Assembly: GCF_024198255.1 (NCBI RefSeq)
Contig: NZ_JAJVKW010000001.1
Coordinates: 682,001-746,000 of the forward strand
Reading direction: 5' to 3'
Length of the DNA: 64,000 nucleotides
From: Myxococcus guangdongensis
Lineage (GTDB): Bacteria; Myxococcota; Myxococcia; Myxococcales; Myxococcaceae
Part shown: positions 44,444-51,889 of the stretch, one piece after another
Position numbering within the stretch: the first letter of the stretch is position 1
Layout of the letters: every line of letters starts with the position of its first letter
The notes under the pieces: generated by a model
Told to the model about the DNA's origin: nothing
Seen by the model: only the letters and a program-made list of their open reading frames with translations
Database searches by the model: none
Translations under genes and position numbers: made by a program

Positions 44444-44529
44444 GTGGACTCCCCTCCACACCTGATTGTCTTTCAGGTCTCACGCGGACGTGACGCGGGG
44501 CCCGACTGAGGTGGACTCCCCACCACACC
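44444..44529. repeat. Pair of 19-bp direct repeats upstream of the heme/DUF1501 operon
   Basis: GTGGACTCCCCTCCACACC at 44444-44462 and GTGGACTCCCCACCACACC at 44511-44529 differ at one position. Each contains a short dyad (GGGG-TGGACT-CCCC in the first, GGTGG-ACTCC-CCACC in the second). They lie 73-158 bases upstream of ATG 44371. They could be regulator sites. Confidence 0.55.
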
Positions 44530-44661
44530 CGGGGCCCCGGGCCCGCGCCTCGGAGTGCGCCAAGGTGTGCCCTCAAGCACCGCGACAGGGACGGGACGCG
44601 GCCCGCGGGAGGAGCCGCGCCGTCACCCAAGCCCATGCCCCGCCCCAGCCGGGCGGGGTGC

Positions 44662-45156
44662 TCACTGACAGTTCGGCGGCCCCATGCAGGAGAACGTCAA
44701 CGACACCCGCGCCGAGGCGGACACTTGCGCCGGGATACAATCGACCTGGGCCTCCACCGTGTTGCAGACACCCCGGGGACACGCCAGGGCGGCGGCCTCG
44801 TGGGCATCCTGGCTCGCATAGGCGTAGGCCCCGCTGCATCGCGGATGGACGCCGTACCCGGTGACGGTGAACCGCTGGGGCTGGCACGTGCAGGCGGTGG
44901 TGGAGGGACAGTAGGTCCGCGTCCCATCACATTGCACCCAGCCTCCATTGTCCGCCCCCGAGGTGCAGACACCGCTCGCGGAGCCGCAGGACACCGAGGT
45001 GCCCGTGCACTGCTGCGTCACCTGACAGGACACCGCCGCCTCGCTGCTCTCCAGCGTGAGGTCGTCGTCCACCGACGATTCACCGCCACAAGCCGTCAAC
45101 GTCGTCACCACCAGGAACGCCACACGAACCCAACGCACATCGAATCGCATTCGCAT
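44662..45156 (-). CDS. Cys-rich lipoprotein
   Basis: 164 residues; ATG 45156 is 7 bases after GAGGGG. Perfect lipobox LTAC. The mature protein has about fourteen cysteines (SCQVTQQCTGTSVSCG, GVCTSG, TYCPSTTACTCQPQ, PRCSGAY, ACPRGVC) and no recognised family. The C-terminal half ends VSLTFSCMGPPNCQ. Disulfide-stabilised extracellular domain inferred. It lies downstream of the 248-residue Cys-rich lipoprotein on the same strand but is separated from it by a strong terminator hairpin. Confidence 0.8.
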   Translation of the reverse strand: MRMRFDVRWVRVAFLVVTTLTACGGESSVDDDLTLESSEAAVSCQVTQQCTGTSVSCGSASGVCTSGADNGGWVQCDGTRTYCPSTTACTCQPQRFTVTGYGVHPRCSGAYAYASQDAHEAAALACPRGVCNTVEAQVDCIPAQVSASARVSLTFSCMGPPNCQ

Positions 45157-45260
45157 GCAGGAACCCCTCGCCATCATCGAACGGTCAATGACACACACCT
45201 GCGACTCCGCGCGAGCAGGCGCGTGTCGGAGGTGGAGGGAGTCTGCACGCCCACACGGGA

Positions 45261-45294
45261 GAGGAGCAATCCCACATCCATGGGATTGTTCCTC
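45261..45294 (-). terminator. Strong hairpin after the PPC lipoprotein
   Basis: Arms 45261-45274 and 45281-45294 pair at 13 of 14 positions, the other being a possible G-U, around a 6-base loop. It separates the 248-residue lipoprotein gene from the 164-residue gene downstream. Confidence 0.7.
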
Positions 45295-45324
45295 CCTCGC
45301 TGGACGCGCTGACGGGGTGCCCGC

Positions 45325-46071
45325 TCAGTACATCTTCAAGTCATACGTCGGGGTGGGACGCCAGTCGGAGCCCGCGGGGACGGTGCGCGTGTCGGTGACC
45401 TTCACGGCGTAGACCCCTGGCGCCACGTTGACCGAGGTCCGGTACATCCAGCAGGCGGTCGTGAAATCGGAGCAGACCACGGTCTGGGTGCTGGTCAGCA
45501 GGGCCCCCAGGGTGCGGGTGGCGAAGTCATACGCATGGACGTCCACGCGGAGCTGTCCGAAGTTGCGCAGGTTGTAGACCTCCACCGTCATCAACTGATG
45601 GATGTTCGTGGCGCCGAGCACCCAGTCCACGTCCCCCGCCCGGTGGAACGTGTGTCCGAGCTGGGGCGTTCCCACGTAGGACGAGGCCGAGGTGTGGGAG
45701 TTGTCGCTCTCGTACGCATCCGGCGGCGCGAGCCGGCAGTCAGCGGGCGGGCTGAATCCGCCGGTGTTGACGCAGACGTTGTTCGAGCAAGCGCAGCCCG
45801 TCGTGCAGTCCGCCCCCGTATTGCAGGCGCGCACTGGCGCCACGTCGCAGTACCCCGCCGGCGGAGGCGGACCGAAGCCGCCCCCCACGCAGACGCCGTT
45901 GGTGCAGACGCAGCTCGAGCGGCAGTCGAGCGACGTCGAACAGGCGCGCAGCTCCGACGACTGCTCCTCCACGTCTTCCAACGGGCCCGCGGTCACGGGA
46001 GCGTCCTCGACGCTCCCACATGCCGCGACAAACACAGCCATGACACAAAGGCACCAACGAACGAGCTGCAT
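45325..46071 (-). CDS. Lipoprotein with two Cys-rich repeats and a PPC-type C-terminal domain
   Basis: 248 residues; ATG 46071 follows AGGAGAG. Lipobox VAAC. Two ~40-residue repeats (CSTSLDCRSSCVCTNGVC and CNTGADCTTGCACSNNVC), each with six cysteines, are followed by GGF(G/S)PP linkers. Residues ~130-248 (DAYESDNSHTSASSYVG, LGHTFHRAGDVDWVLG) form a bacterial pre-peptidase C-terminal (PPC) beta-sandwich, a module usually attached to secreted peptidases. No peptidase is fused here, so the PPC may work as a stand-alone binding domain. Confidence 0.85.
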   Translation of the reverse strand: MQLVRWCLCVMAVFVAACGSVEDAPVTAGPLEDVEEQSSELRACSTSLDCRSSCVCTNGVCVGGGFGPPPPAGYCDVAPVRACNTGADCTTGCACSNNVCVNTGGFSPPADCRLAPPDAYESDNSHTSASSYVGTPQLGHTFHRAGDVDWVLGATNIHQLMTVEVYNLRNFGQLRVDVHAYDFATRTLGALLTSTQTVVCSDFTTACWMYRTSVNVAPGVYAVKVTDTRTVPAGSDWRPTPTYDLKMY

Positions 46072-46240
46072 GAGTCTCTCCTGGGTGGATGCGACAAGGA
46101 ATGGAGACCCGCGAGACGACTTGTCAGCGCAAGGCCCCATCCCGCGATGGGCTTTGACGAATGTCGAGAAACCAAGAGGCAGGCCCCGTCCTTCGGGAAT
46201 CCAGCGCCTTGGTTCACCCAGGATAGGTGTTGCCGATGAG

Positions 46241-46270
46241 ATGACCATTCCCCTGAACAGGGGATAGCCT
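46241..46270 (+). promoter_or_regulatory. Putative promoter of the LuxR-type gene
   Basis: ATGACC (46241-46246), spacer 18, TAGCCT (46265-46270), ending 7 bases before ATG 46278. No ribosome binding site, so a leaderless transcript is suggested. Confidence 0.35.
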
Positions 46271-46277
46271 CGGGCCC

Positions 46278-47075
46278 ATGTCGGACCTCGTCACCTGGAG
46301 CGACGCCCGCAACGCCTTCCGCCTGCTCGATGAGCTCGGGCAGTTGAGTCACGACACGCTGGCGTGGAGGCGTCACCTGGTCGCCGGGATGAGCGCGCTC
46401 GTGGGCGCCCAGGTCGGCATGGCGGCCGAGACTCCGGAAGATGGACTGCTGGACGCGTCGCGGCACCAGGGCAGCGTGGACCTGGGCTGGGCCACCGCGT
46501 CCGACCGACAGGTCTGGATGCAGGTGTGTGAGCGTCACGATGCCGCGATGGACCCTTCCGACGCGAGAATCGCCCAGCTCGGCGAGGGCACCTTCACGGC
46601 GCCGCGGCAGGAGCTCGCGAGCGACCGCAGCTGGTACGGCTCCACCATCTTCAACGAGCACTACCGCCCCGCCCGGCTCAATCACTATCTGCTGTCGGCG
46701 CTCCACGTCCCCGAGCACCGGGCGATGCACTTCGTCTTCCTGTTCCGAGAGGCCTCATCCGGCCCGTTCGACGCGCGAGAACGCCAGCTCATCCACCTGC
46801 TCCACGGCGAGCTGGGGCTCCTGTGGCAAAGCGCCCAGGCCCTGCGGCTCCCCCGGCGGCTCCAACACGTCCTCGCGCTGTTCCAGGCGGGCCATGGCGA
46901 GAAGGAGGTGGCCCAGCATCTGGGGCTCAGCCCCGCGACGGTGCACGACTACAGCAAGGCCCTCCACAAGCGGCTGGGCGCACGCAGCCGCACCGAGCTG
47001 CTCGCGAAGGCCCGTGCCCTGCCCCGGGCTCCCCGCTTGCTGCTCCAGGAAGAGGACCTCCCCACTCCACGGTGA
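46278..47075 (+). CDS. LuxR-family transcriptional regulator
   Basis: 265 residues. The C-terminal ~60 residues hold a GerE/LuxR helix-turn-helix (ALFQAGHGEKEVAQHLGLS, PATVHDYSKALHKRLGARSR). The N-terminal ~190 residues have no recognised sensor and no autoinducer-binding signature I can identify, but contain Trp-rich segments (DRSWYGSTIFNEHY). A non-receiver sensor domain is therefore likely. Target genes are unknown; it is divergent from the Cys-rich/PPC lipoprotein pair, which is the nearest candidate. No ribosome binding site precedes ATG 46278; a promoter-like pair lies just upstream. Confidence 0.85.
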   Translation: MSDLVTWSDARNAFRLLDELGQLSHDTLAWRRHLVAGMSALVGAQVGMAAETPEDGLLDASRHQGSVDLGWATASDRQVWMQVCERHDAAMDPSDARIAQLGEGTFTAPRQELASDRSWYGSTIFNEHYRPARLNHYLLSALHVPEHRAMHFVFLFREASSGPFDARERQLIHLLHGELGLLWQSAQALRLPRRLQHVLALFQAGHGEKEVAQHLGLSPATVHDYSKALHKRLGARSRTELLAKARALPRAPRLLLQEEDLPTPR

Positions 47076-47090
47076 GCCAGGGGCGGCCCC

Positions 47091-47423
47091 TCACTGCGCG
47101 GCCATCTCCTTTGCCACCAGGGGCGGCACGCCGTAGCGATAGTCGAAGTGGTACGTGCCCTCCGCATCGAGGCGGAAGAGGAGCCAGGTCCACGCCTCGC
47201 GCTGCCCCGCCGGCGGGTGCTCCTGCAAGGTGTGCAGCGCCTCCAGCGCCTCCAGCGTCAGGTCCACATCGGACCGCTGCTCGTGCAGGAAGCCATTGGC
47301 GATGTATTTCTCAGACGTGTCCCCACCCCACGCGTAGCGCTCGTAGTGCACCTCGACGCGCTCCCAGGGCTCGGGGACGGACTCCAACAGCGCTTCGATG
47401 AACTGCTCCTGCAACTCCAGCAT
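47091..47423 (-). CDS. YezG/DUF600-like immunity protein
   Basis: 110 residues; ATG 47423 is 5 bases after AGGAG. The pattern ESVPEPWERVEVHYE near the start, and EAWTWLLFRLDAEGTYHFDY toward the end, fits the YezG (DUF600) family, whose members neutralise partner toxins. No toxin gene lies on either side: neighbours are a LuxR regulator and a small lipoprotein. It could be an orphan immunity gene kept against incoming toxins. The match is by motif only. Confidence 0.6.
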   Translation of the reverse strand: MLELQEQFIEALLESVPEPWERVEVHYERYAWGGDTSEKYIANGFLHEQRSDVDLTLEALEALHTLQEHPPAGQREAWTWLLFRLDAEGTYHFDYRYGVPPLVAKEMAAQ

Positions 47424-47497
47424 GCCCGCTCCTGTCGCCCACGCACGGTAGGGTCCGTGCTCGACGATAGTCGGTGGGCGGGAGCCGGGGCGTACCG

Positions 47498-47845
47498 TCA
47501 GGAGCCGCTGCAGCGAATCTGGAGCGGGTGGCTCTCCAGCACCAGGCACTCGCCGGAGCTGCAGGTGAACAGGTCGCAGATGGCCGGGGACTGGACGCAG
47601 CGGATCTCACGGCCCGCGCCCAGGTCGAACCAGGCACAGGAGTAACCCTCCGGACAGGTGAGCTCGACGCCTTCGCACTCAGGCCCCAGGGCCTGGTCGC
47701 CCTTCAAGGACAAGGGGGCGTGGGAGGACGGGGGCGGCTCTCCCTCGGGCCCCCGACAGCCGGCCAGGAGCACCACCGCCACGAGCCACGTCCATCCCTG
47801 AGCAGCCCTGCCCGACACCTTCGAGAGCCTCTTGCGCGACGTCAT
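47498..47845 (-). CDS. Small Cys-containing lipoprotein
   Basis: 115 residues. Signal peptide with perfect lipobox LAGC. The mature part has eight further cysteines (GPECEGVELTCPEGYSCAWF, IRCVQSPAICDLFTCSSGEC, IRCSGS). No recognised family. No ribosome binding site upstream of ATG 47845; the start rests on the signal peptide. It lies 74 bases upstream of the YezG-like gene on the same strand. Confidence 0.72.
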   Translation of the reverse strand: MTSRKRLSKVSGRAAQGWTWLVAVVLLAGCRGPEGEPPPSSHAPLSLKGDQALGPECEGVELTCPEGYSCAWFDLGAGREIRCVQSPAICDLFTCSSGECLVLESHPLQIRCSGS

Positions 47846-48051
47846 GCGCGTCGCGAAAGCAAGACAGACGCCAGCAAGGCGCCTGCGGCCCGTGAGGCGC
47901 CCCCGCGTCTGGAGCGCAACACGAACGTCACGCCGCCCCGCATCCGGCCACTCGGAAATCCACGCGCCCCCATCACCCCCTCTCAGTTTTCCGTGGCCCC
48001 CACGACGTCGAGGGCGCGCCCCCCGCGTCCCCACCGGAGCGGCCCTCCCTC

Positions 48052-48057
48052 TATGAT
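48052..48057 (+). promoter_or_regulatory. Putative -10 element of the second serine hydrolase
   Basis: TATGAT, close to the -10 consensus, ends 6 bases before ATG 48064 (a TTG at 48061 is also in frame). No ribosome binding site. No -35 seen at the right distance. Confidence 0.35.
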
Positions 48058-48063
48058 TCCTTG

Positions 48064-49737
48064 ATGCGTCGCCTCCTGCTCCTCTCGCTCAGCGGCCTGC
48101 TGGCCTGCGCCCACACCGCCCCCGTGAACACCACGCCGTCCGAACCCGCAGGGGGCGCTCGACGGACGAGCGCCGACGAGCCGACTCAGCGCCCCGAGCA
48201 CAAGGTCTCCGGGCCCCGGGCGAAGATTGCCCCGGCGCCACCACCCGAGGTCACCTACGCCATCAACCAGGCCTGGAAGGAGTCCTCCACCGGCGCCCAC
48301 GCCCAGGCCGTGGAACGACTGAAGCAGACCTGGGCGCAGGGACACCGGTTCCCGGAGGTCGCGTGGTACGCCGCGCTCGAAGCGGCCCGCGCCGGAGACA
48401 CGGGCGCGTCCTTCACCTGGGTGGAGCTCGCGGTGCGGCACGGCTTCACGGACCCCGGAGGGATGCTCAAGGCCCGGTCGCTGGAGCCCGTGCGCGCGCG
48501 GCCCGGCTACGACGCGCTGGTGGCGCAGGCCCGGAAGAACGCACGCGAGGCGCGCTCGGAAGCCGGCGTGGGCTCGGGGCTGGAGACGGTTTCCGCGCGC
48601 GAGGCCGGGCTGTCCGAGCCCGCGCTCGAGGCCCTGGTGAAGGCCGCGGAGGAGACCGGGAGCGCGGCGCTGGTGGTGATGCACCAGGACCGGCTCGTGG
48701 GCGAGTGGTACTTCGGCGGCGACAGCCACCTCATCGAGAGCATGTCCGCCACCAAGAGCGTGGTGTCGATGGCCATCGGCATGCTGCTCGAGGAGGGGAA
48801 GATTGCCTCCATCGACCTGCCCGTCTCCACCTGGTTCCCCGAGTGGAAGGACGGGCGCAAGGGACAGGTGACGCTGCGCCACCTGCTCAGCCACACCTCG
48901 GGGCTCGACACCGGGAGTTCGTCGACCCGCCTCTACGACGCGAAGGACCTCGTGCGCCACGCGCTGGACTCGGAAGTGGTGGCCCCACCCGGTAGCCGAT
49001 TCCAATACAACAACAACGCCGTCAACCTGTTGCCCGGCATCATCGAGCGCGCCTCGGGCCAGAAGGCCGACGCCTACGTGAAGCGCCGGCTCATCCAGCC
49101 GCTGGGCATCCGGGACTTCCGCTGGGACAAGGACCCCTCCGGCAATCCGGTGGGCATGGCCGGCTTCCAGATACATCCGCTGGACTTCGCCCGGCTGGGA
49201 CAGGTCATGCTCCAGCAGGGCGTCTACCGAGACCAGACGTTCATGAGCCGCGACTGGGTCCGCAAGTCCACCGCGGCGACCCACCCCGACGCCCCCACCA
49301 GCGGGCTGCTCTGGTGGCGCCTTTACGAGAAGCCACCGACGATGACGCTGGTGCAGCCCATGCTGGACGAAGCCCACGCGAAGGGCTTTCCGAAGACGAA
49401 GCTCAAGCGGCTCCAGGACATGGTGGACAAGCCCATGCCCCAGGACGAACTCGGCGCCGCGCTCATCGAGCGCCTGGGGAGCCCCGAGGAGCTCACCGCC
49501 TTCGAGTCGAAGGTGCGGAACGCCCGCTACGCGCTGAAACAGGAGGGGGAGGTCATGGGCTTCGCCGCCATGGGGTCCGGCGGCCAGAAGCTGCTCATCT
49601 TCCCCAAGCACCAGCTGGTGGTGGTGCGCATGGCGGACCTGGACGAGCGGGTGAGCCCCGGGACGATGGCCTTCTCGCACATCGTCCCGCTCGTGCTCGA
49701 CCTGGTGCGGCCCGCCCCCGGAGCCTCGCGGCCCTGA
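48064..49737 (+). CDS. Serine hydrolase lipoprotein with an N-terminal helical extension
   Basis: 557 residues. Lipobox LLAC. Residues ~60-165 look like a TPR-like helical region (HAQAVERLKQTWAQGHRFPE). The beta-lactamase/class C PBP-type core has MSATKS (Ser228, Lys231) and YNNNAV (Tyr315, Asn317); the third element is probably GSGGQKLL, in place of KTG/HxG. A long insert before it (LVQPMLDEAHAKGFPKTKLK) is unusual. Likely an envelope peptidase or esterase; antibiotic resistance is not implied. A second, unrelated-looking member is at 20.3 kb. Confidence 0.88.
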   Translation: MRRLLLLSLSGLLACAHTAPVNTTPSEPAGGARRTSADEPTQRPEHKVSGPRAKIAPAPPPEVTYAINQAWKESSTGAHAQAVERLKQTWAQGHRFPEVAWYAALEAARAGDTGASFTWVELAVRHGFTDPGGMLKARSLEPVRARPGYDALVAQARKNAREARSEAGVGSGLETVSAREAGLSEPALEALVKAAEETGSAALVVMHQDRLVGEWYFGGDSHLIESMSATKSVVSMAIGMLLEEGKIASIDLPVSTWFPEWKDGRKGQVTLRHLLSHTSGLDTGSSSTRLYDAKDLVRHALDSEVVAPPGSRFQYNNNAVNLLPGIIERASGQKADAYVKRRLIQPLGIRDFRWDKDPSGNPVGMAGFQIHPLDFARLGQVMLQQGVYRDQTFMSRDWVRKSTAATHPDAPTSGLLWWRLYEKPPTMTLVQPMLDEAHAKGFPKTKLKRLQDMVDKPMPQDELGAALIERLGSPEELTAFESKVRNARYALKQEGEVMGFAAMGSGGQKLLIFPKHQLVVVRMADLDERVSPGTMAFSHIVPLVLDLVRPAPGASRP

Positions 49738-49755
49738 GGGCGGAGCCGTGCCCGC

Positions 49756-50037
49756 TCATTCACAGAGGAAGGCGTACTCGTCAGCGTACTGCGTCACCAC
49801 ACCGGACTGGGTGATGTAGCCCAGGCAGTCCCCGTGCACCGCGCCCGCCCATCGCGTCCTCGCGGCGTCGTAGTAGTACGTCCGGTGGAAGCCCGTGCGC
49901 CCCCCACCAGGCTGCTCGGAGCGCTGCTCCACCGTGGCCGTGGTCTCAGGAGCAACACCCTCCTCCGTCTCGGCCGGTCCACCACAAGCGCCGAGCAGCA
50001 ACGCGGAGAATCCAATCACCCAACGAGACAGCGTCAT
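49756..50037 (-). CDS. Small lipoprotein, DUF6289-like
   Basis: 93 residues; AAGGGG lies upstream of ATG 50037. Lipobox LGAC. The mature part (TYYYDAARTRWAGAVHGDCL, TQSGVVTQYADEYAFLC) resembles the small YSD/C...C family annotated DUF6289, with two conserved cysteines. Function unknown. Convergent with the serine hydrolase, 18 bases apart. Confidence 0.75.
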   Translation of the reverse strand: MTLSRWVIGFSALLLGACGGPAETEEGVAPETTATVEQRSEQPGGGRTGFHRTYYYDAARTRWAGAVHGDCLGYITQSGVVTQYADEYAFLCE

Positions 50038-50130
50038 CCGGGGCCCCTTGTCGTGAGAACTGTTTCGAAGTTGCAGTGGCAACGATATCGAGTCCAGGTC
50101 CGCCCCGTCTACCCGGAGAGGCCCGTGAAA

Positions 50131-50145
50131 CACGGGTGAACCGTG
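50131..50145. promoter_or_regulatory. 15-bp dyad CACGGGTGAACCGTG
   Basis: Inverted repeat CACGG-N5-CCGTG, 75 bases upstream of ATG 50221 and 93 bases upstream of the divergent lipoprotein start. A copy differing at one position is at 59866-59880, with similar flanks (CGTGAAA versus CATGAAC). Confidence 0.35.
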
Positions 50146-50220
50146 GCCGAGTGGACTGTCGCGGGCGAGGGCCCGGCCTACACTGGGGCCACTCCACCCT
50201 GTCCTCGGATTCGCTCGCAC

Positions 50221-51762
50221 ATGAAGCCCACCGTCGGAGACATCTTCGTCGTCTACACCCCTCGGCTCGCGGCCTACACCGCGATGCAAGTCACGGCGTT
50301 GAAGCAGGAGGGGAAGAACGAACTGGCCTGTGTGCTGTCCCTGGATTGGGTGGGGCCCGAGCTCCCGGACGCAGCGGCGGTGGCGGGGATGAAGCCCATC
50401 GTCTTCAACTTCTTCTTCTGGAAGGAGCACCACGTCCATGTCTGGGTGCCCATCGACGTGCCGCATGGCTACGTCCACGTGGGCCACCGGCCGCCGCTCC
50501 TCACCGAGAAGAGCGTCAGCTACAGCAACTGGCCCTCGGGGAGCACCCACTTCAGCCAGCGCCGCTGGGAGACCATTCCCCAGGCCACCCGGGACCTCTT
50601 CAAGCAGACCGTCGCCCTGGAGGACCGCAGCCAGCTGGTGACGCTGGGGGGACTGGAGCTGCGCCGCACGACCCAGCGGCTGGACACGGACCGGCTCCGG
50701 GCCGTCTCCGACCTGGCGGTGTTCGAGGCGCTGCCCATCCTGACGTCGGTCAACGCGGATGCACCTGTCACCGGGCTGTTCGAGTTCATCCGGCGCATGC
50801 CCTTCGTCTACGAGTCCCACGTGACGAACCACGGCCAACGCGTGGTGGATGTGCGCGGAGCGCGGCTGACGCGACTGGGGCTCGACGTCACGGGCGTGCA
50901 GGAGGTGTTCCTCAATGACGAGCTGGAGACGCTGTCGCTGCTCGGGGAAGCCTCGCCCGAGCTGAGGATTCACGCCGAGGCGGATGGGCGCTGGCTCCAC
51001 CTGCACACGAAGGACACCGCCTGGAGCTGGTCTGGACTGGACGCCCTGGATGAGCTGCACGTGTACGCCTTCCGGGAGCTGGACGCCGCGACCCTCGTCC
51101 GCCGCTTCCCCAAGCTGACGGAGCTGCGGGCCACGGGCGCTCCGGGCAACCTGCGCAACACGGCGGAGCTGGGCGCGCTCACCGGGCTTTGCGTGCTCAT
51201 GTTCAACGAGGTGTTCGGCATGTCACCCGAGGAGTTCCCCGGGCCGGAGCGCTTCCCCGACCTGGGGCAGCTGTGGCTCACGAGCCTCCCCGCGGACGTC
51301 GCCGCCAGCGTGAAGAAGGCGTACAAGGCCGCGGCCCAGCGGGGCGTGGATGTGTCGGTGCGACAGCCGCGCAAGCCCGAGTGGCTGGCGGAGAACCTGG
51401 ACAACCCCTTCCGCACCTGGGACGGCGAGGACAACATCCCGCCGGCCAAGGCGAAGAAGGCGGCGGCGCTGTATCGACAGGCGCGCTCGGCCGCGCTCGC
51501 CGCCACCACCGGGCACGGTGGCTCACCCTCCGCGCTCGTGTCCGCGCTCACCCCCGTCGTCAAGGACTACACCGAGGGCTTCAACAAGCTGGATGCCCGC
51601 CACGCCTTCATCTTCACCGTGGAGCGCGAGCACATCTACGACGCGCTGATGGGCATCTTCGACGCCGTGGACGAGAAGCTGCGCGCCGCGGGCAACGCCT
51701 CCGTCGTCCCGCTGGACCGCGACGCGCTCGTGACGGTGATGGACTCGATTCGCGACTTCTAG
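50221..51762 (+). CDS. Protein of unknown function, LRR-like middle region
   Basis: 513 residues from ATG 50221, without a ribosome binding site; the same frame is open from GTG 50143, whose 26 extra residues look non-conserved. No signal peptide. The N-terminal ~150 residues (VGDIFVVYTPRLAAYTAMQV, NFFFWKEHHVHVWVPIDVPH) form an alpha/beta-like domain. Residues ~215-360 repeat LxxLxLxxx in the way of leucine-rich repeats (VRGARLTRLGLDVTG, LDALDELHVYAFREL, LTELRAT). The C-terminal ~100 residues are helical (AKKAAALYRQARSAALAAT, HIYDALMGIFDAVDEKLRA). Possibly cytoplasmic binding protein; no function assigned. Confidence 0.7.
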   Translation: MKPTVGDIFVVYTPRLAAYTAMQVTALKQEGKNELACVLSLDWVGPELPDAAAVAGMKPIVFNFFFWKEHHVHVWVPIDVPHGYVHVGHRPPLLTEKSVSYSNWPSGSTHFSQRRWETIPQATRDLFKQTVALEDRSQLVTLGGLELRRTTQRLDTDRLRAVSDLAVFEALPILTSVNADAPVTGLFEFIRRMPFVYESHVTNHGQRVVDVRGARLTRLGLDVTGVQEVFLNDELETLSLLGEASPELRIHAEADGRWLHLHTKDTAWSWSGLDALDELHVYAFRELDAATLVRRFPKLTELRATGAPGNLRNTAELGALTGLCVLMFNEVFGMSPEEFPGPERFPDLGQLWLTSLPADVAASVKKAYKAAAQRGVDVSVRQPRKPEWLAENLDNPFRTWDGEDNIPPAKAKKAAALYRQARSAALAATTGHGGSPSALVSALTPVVKDYTEGFNKLDARHAFIFTVEREHIYDALMGIFDAVDEKLRAAGNASVVPLDRDALVTVMDSIRDF

Positions 51763-51889
51763 CGGGTCCTGGCACCCAACCCGTTCTTCATGATTTTCTG
51801 TCTTTTCACCTTAGACGCCGCGCACGTAATGGGAGGCACGCCCTGGAGGTCCTCGGGGCACCCCATCCGTCGCGGCAAAGGGAGACGAC

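Noticed and set aside
48064-49737. Antibiotic beta-lactamase
   Set aside because: Class C PBP-type core but with a large insert and no clear KTG; no basis for a resistance claim.
49756-50221. A toxin for the YezG-like immunity gene
   Set aside because: The small lipoprotein and the LRR-like protein show no toxin features, and they are not adjacent.
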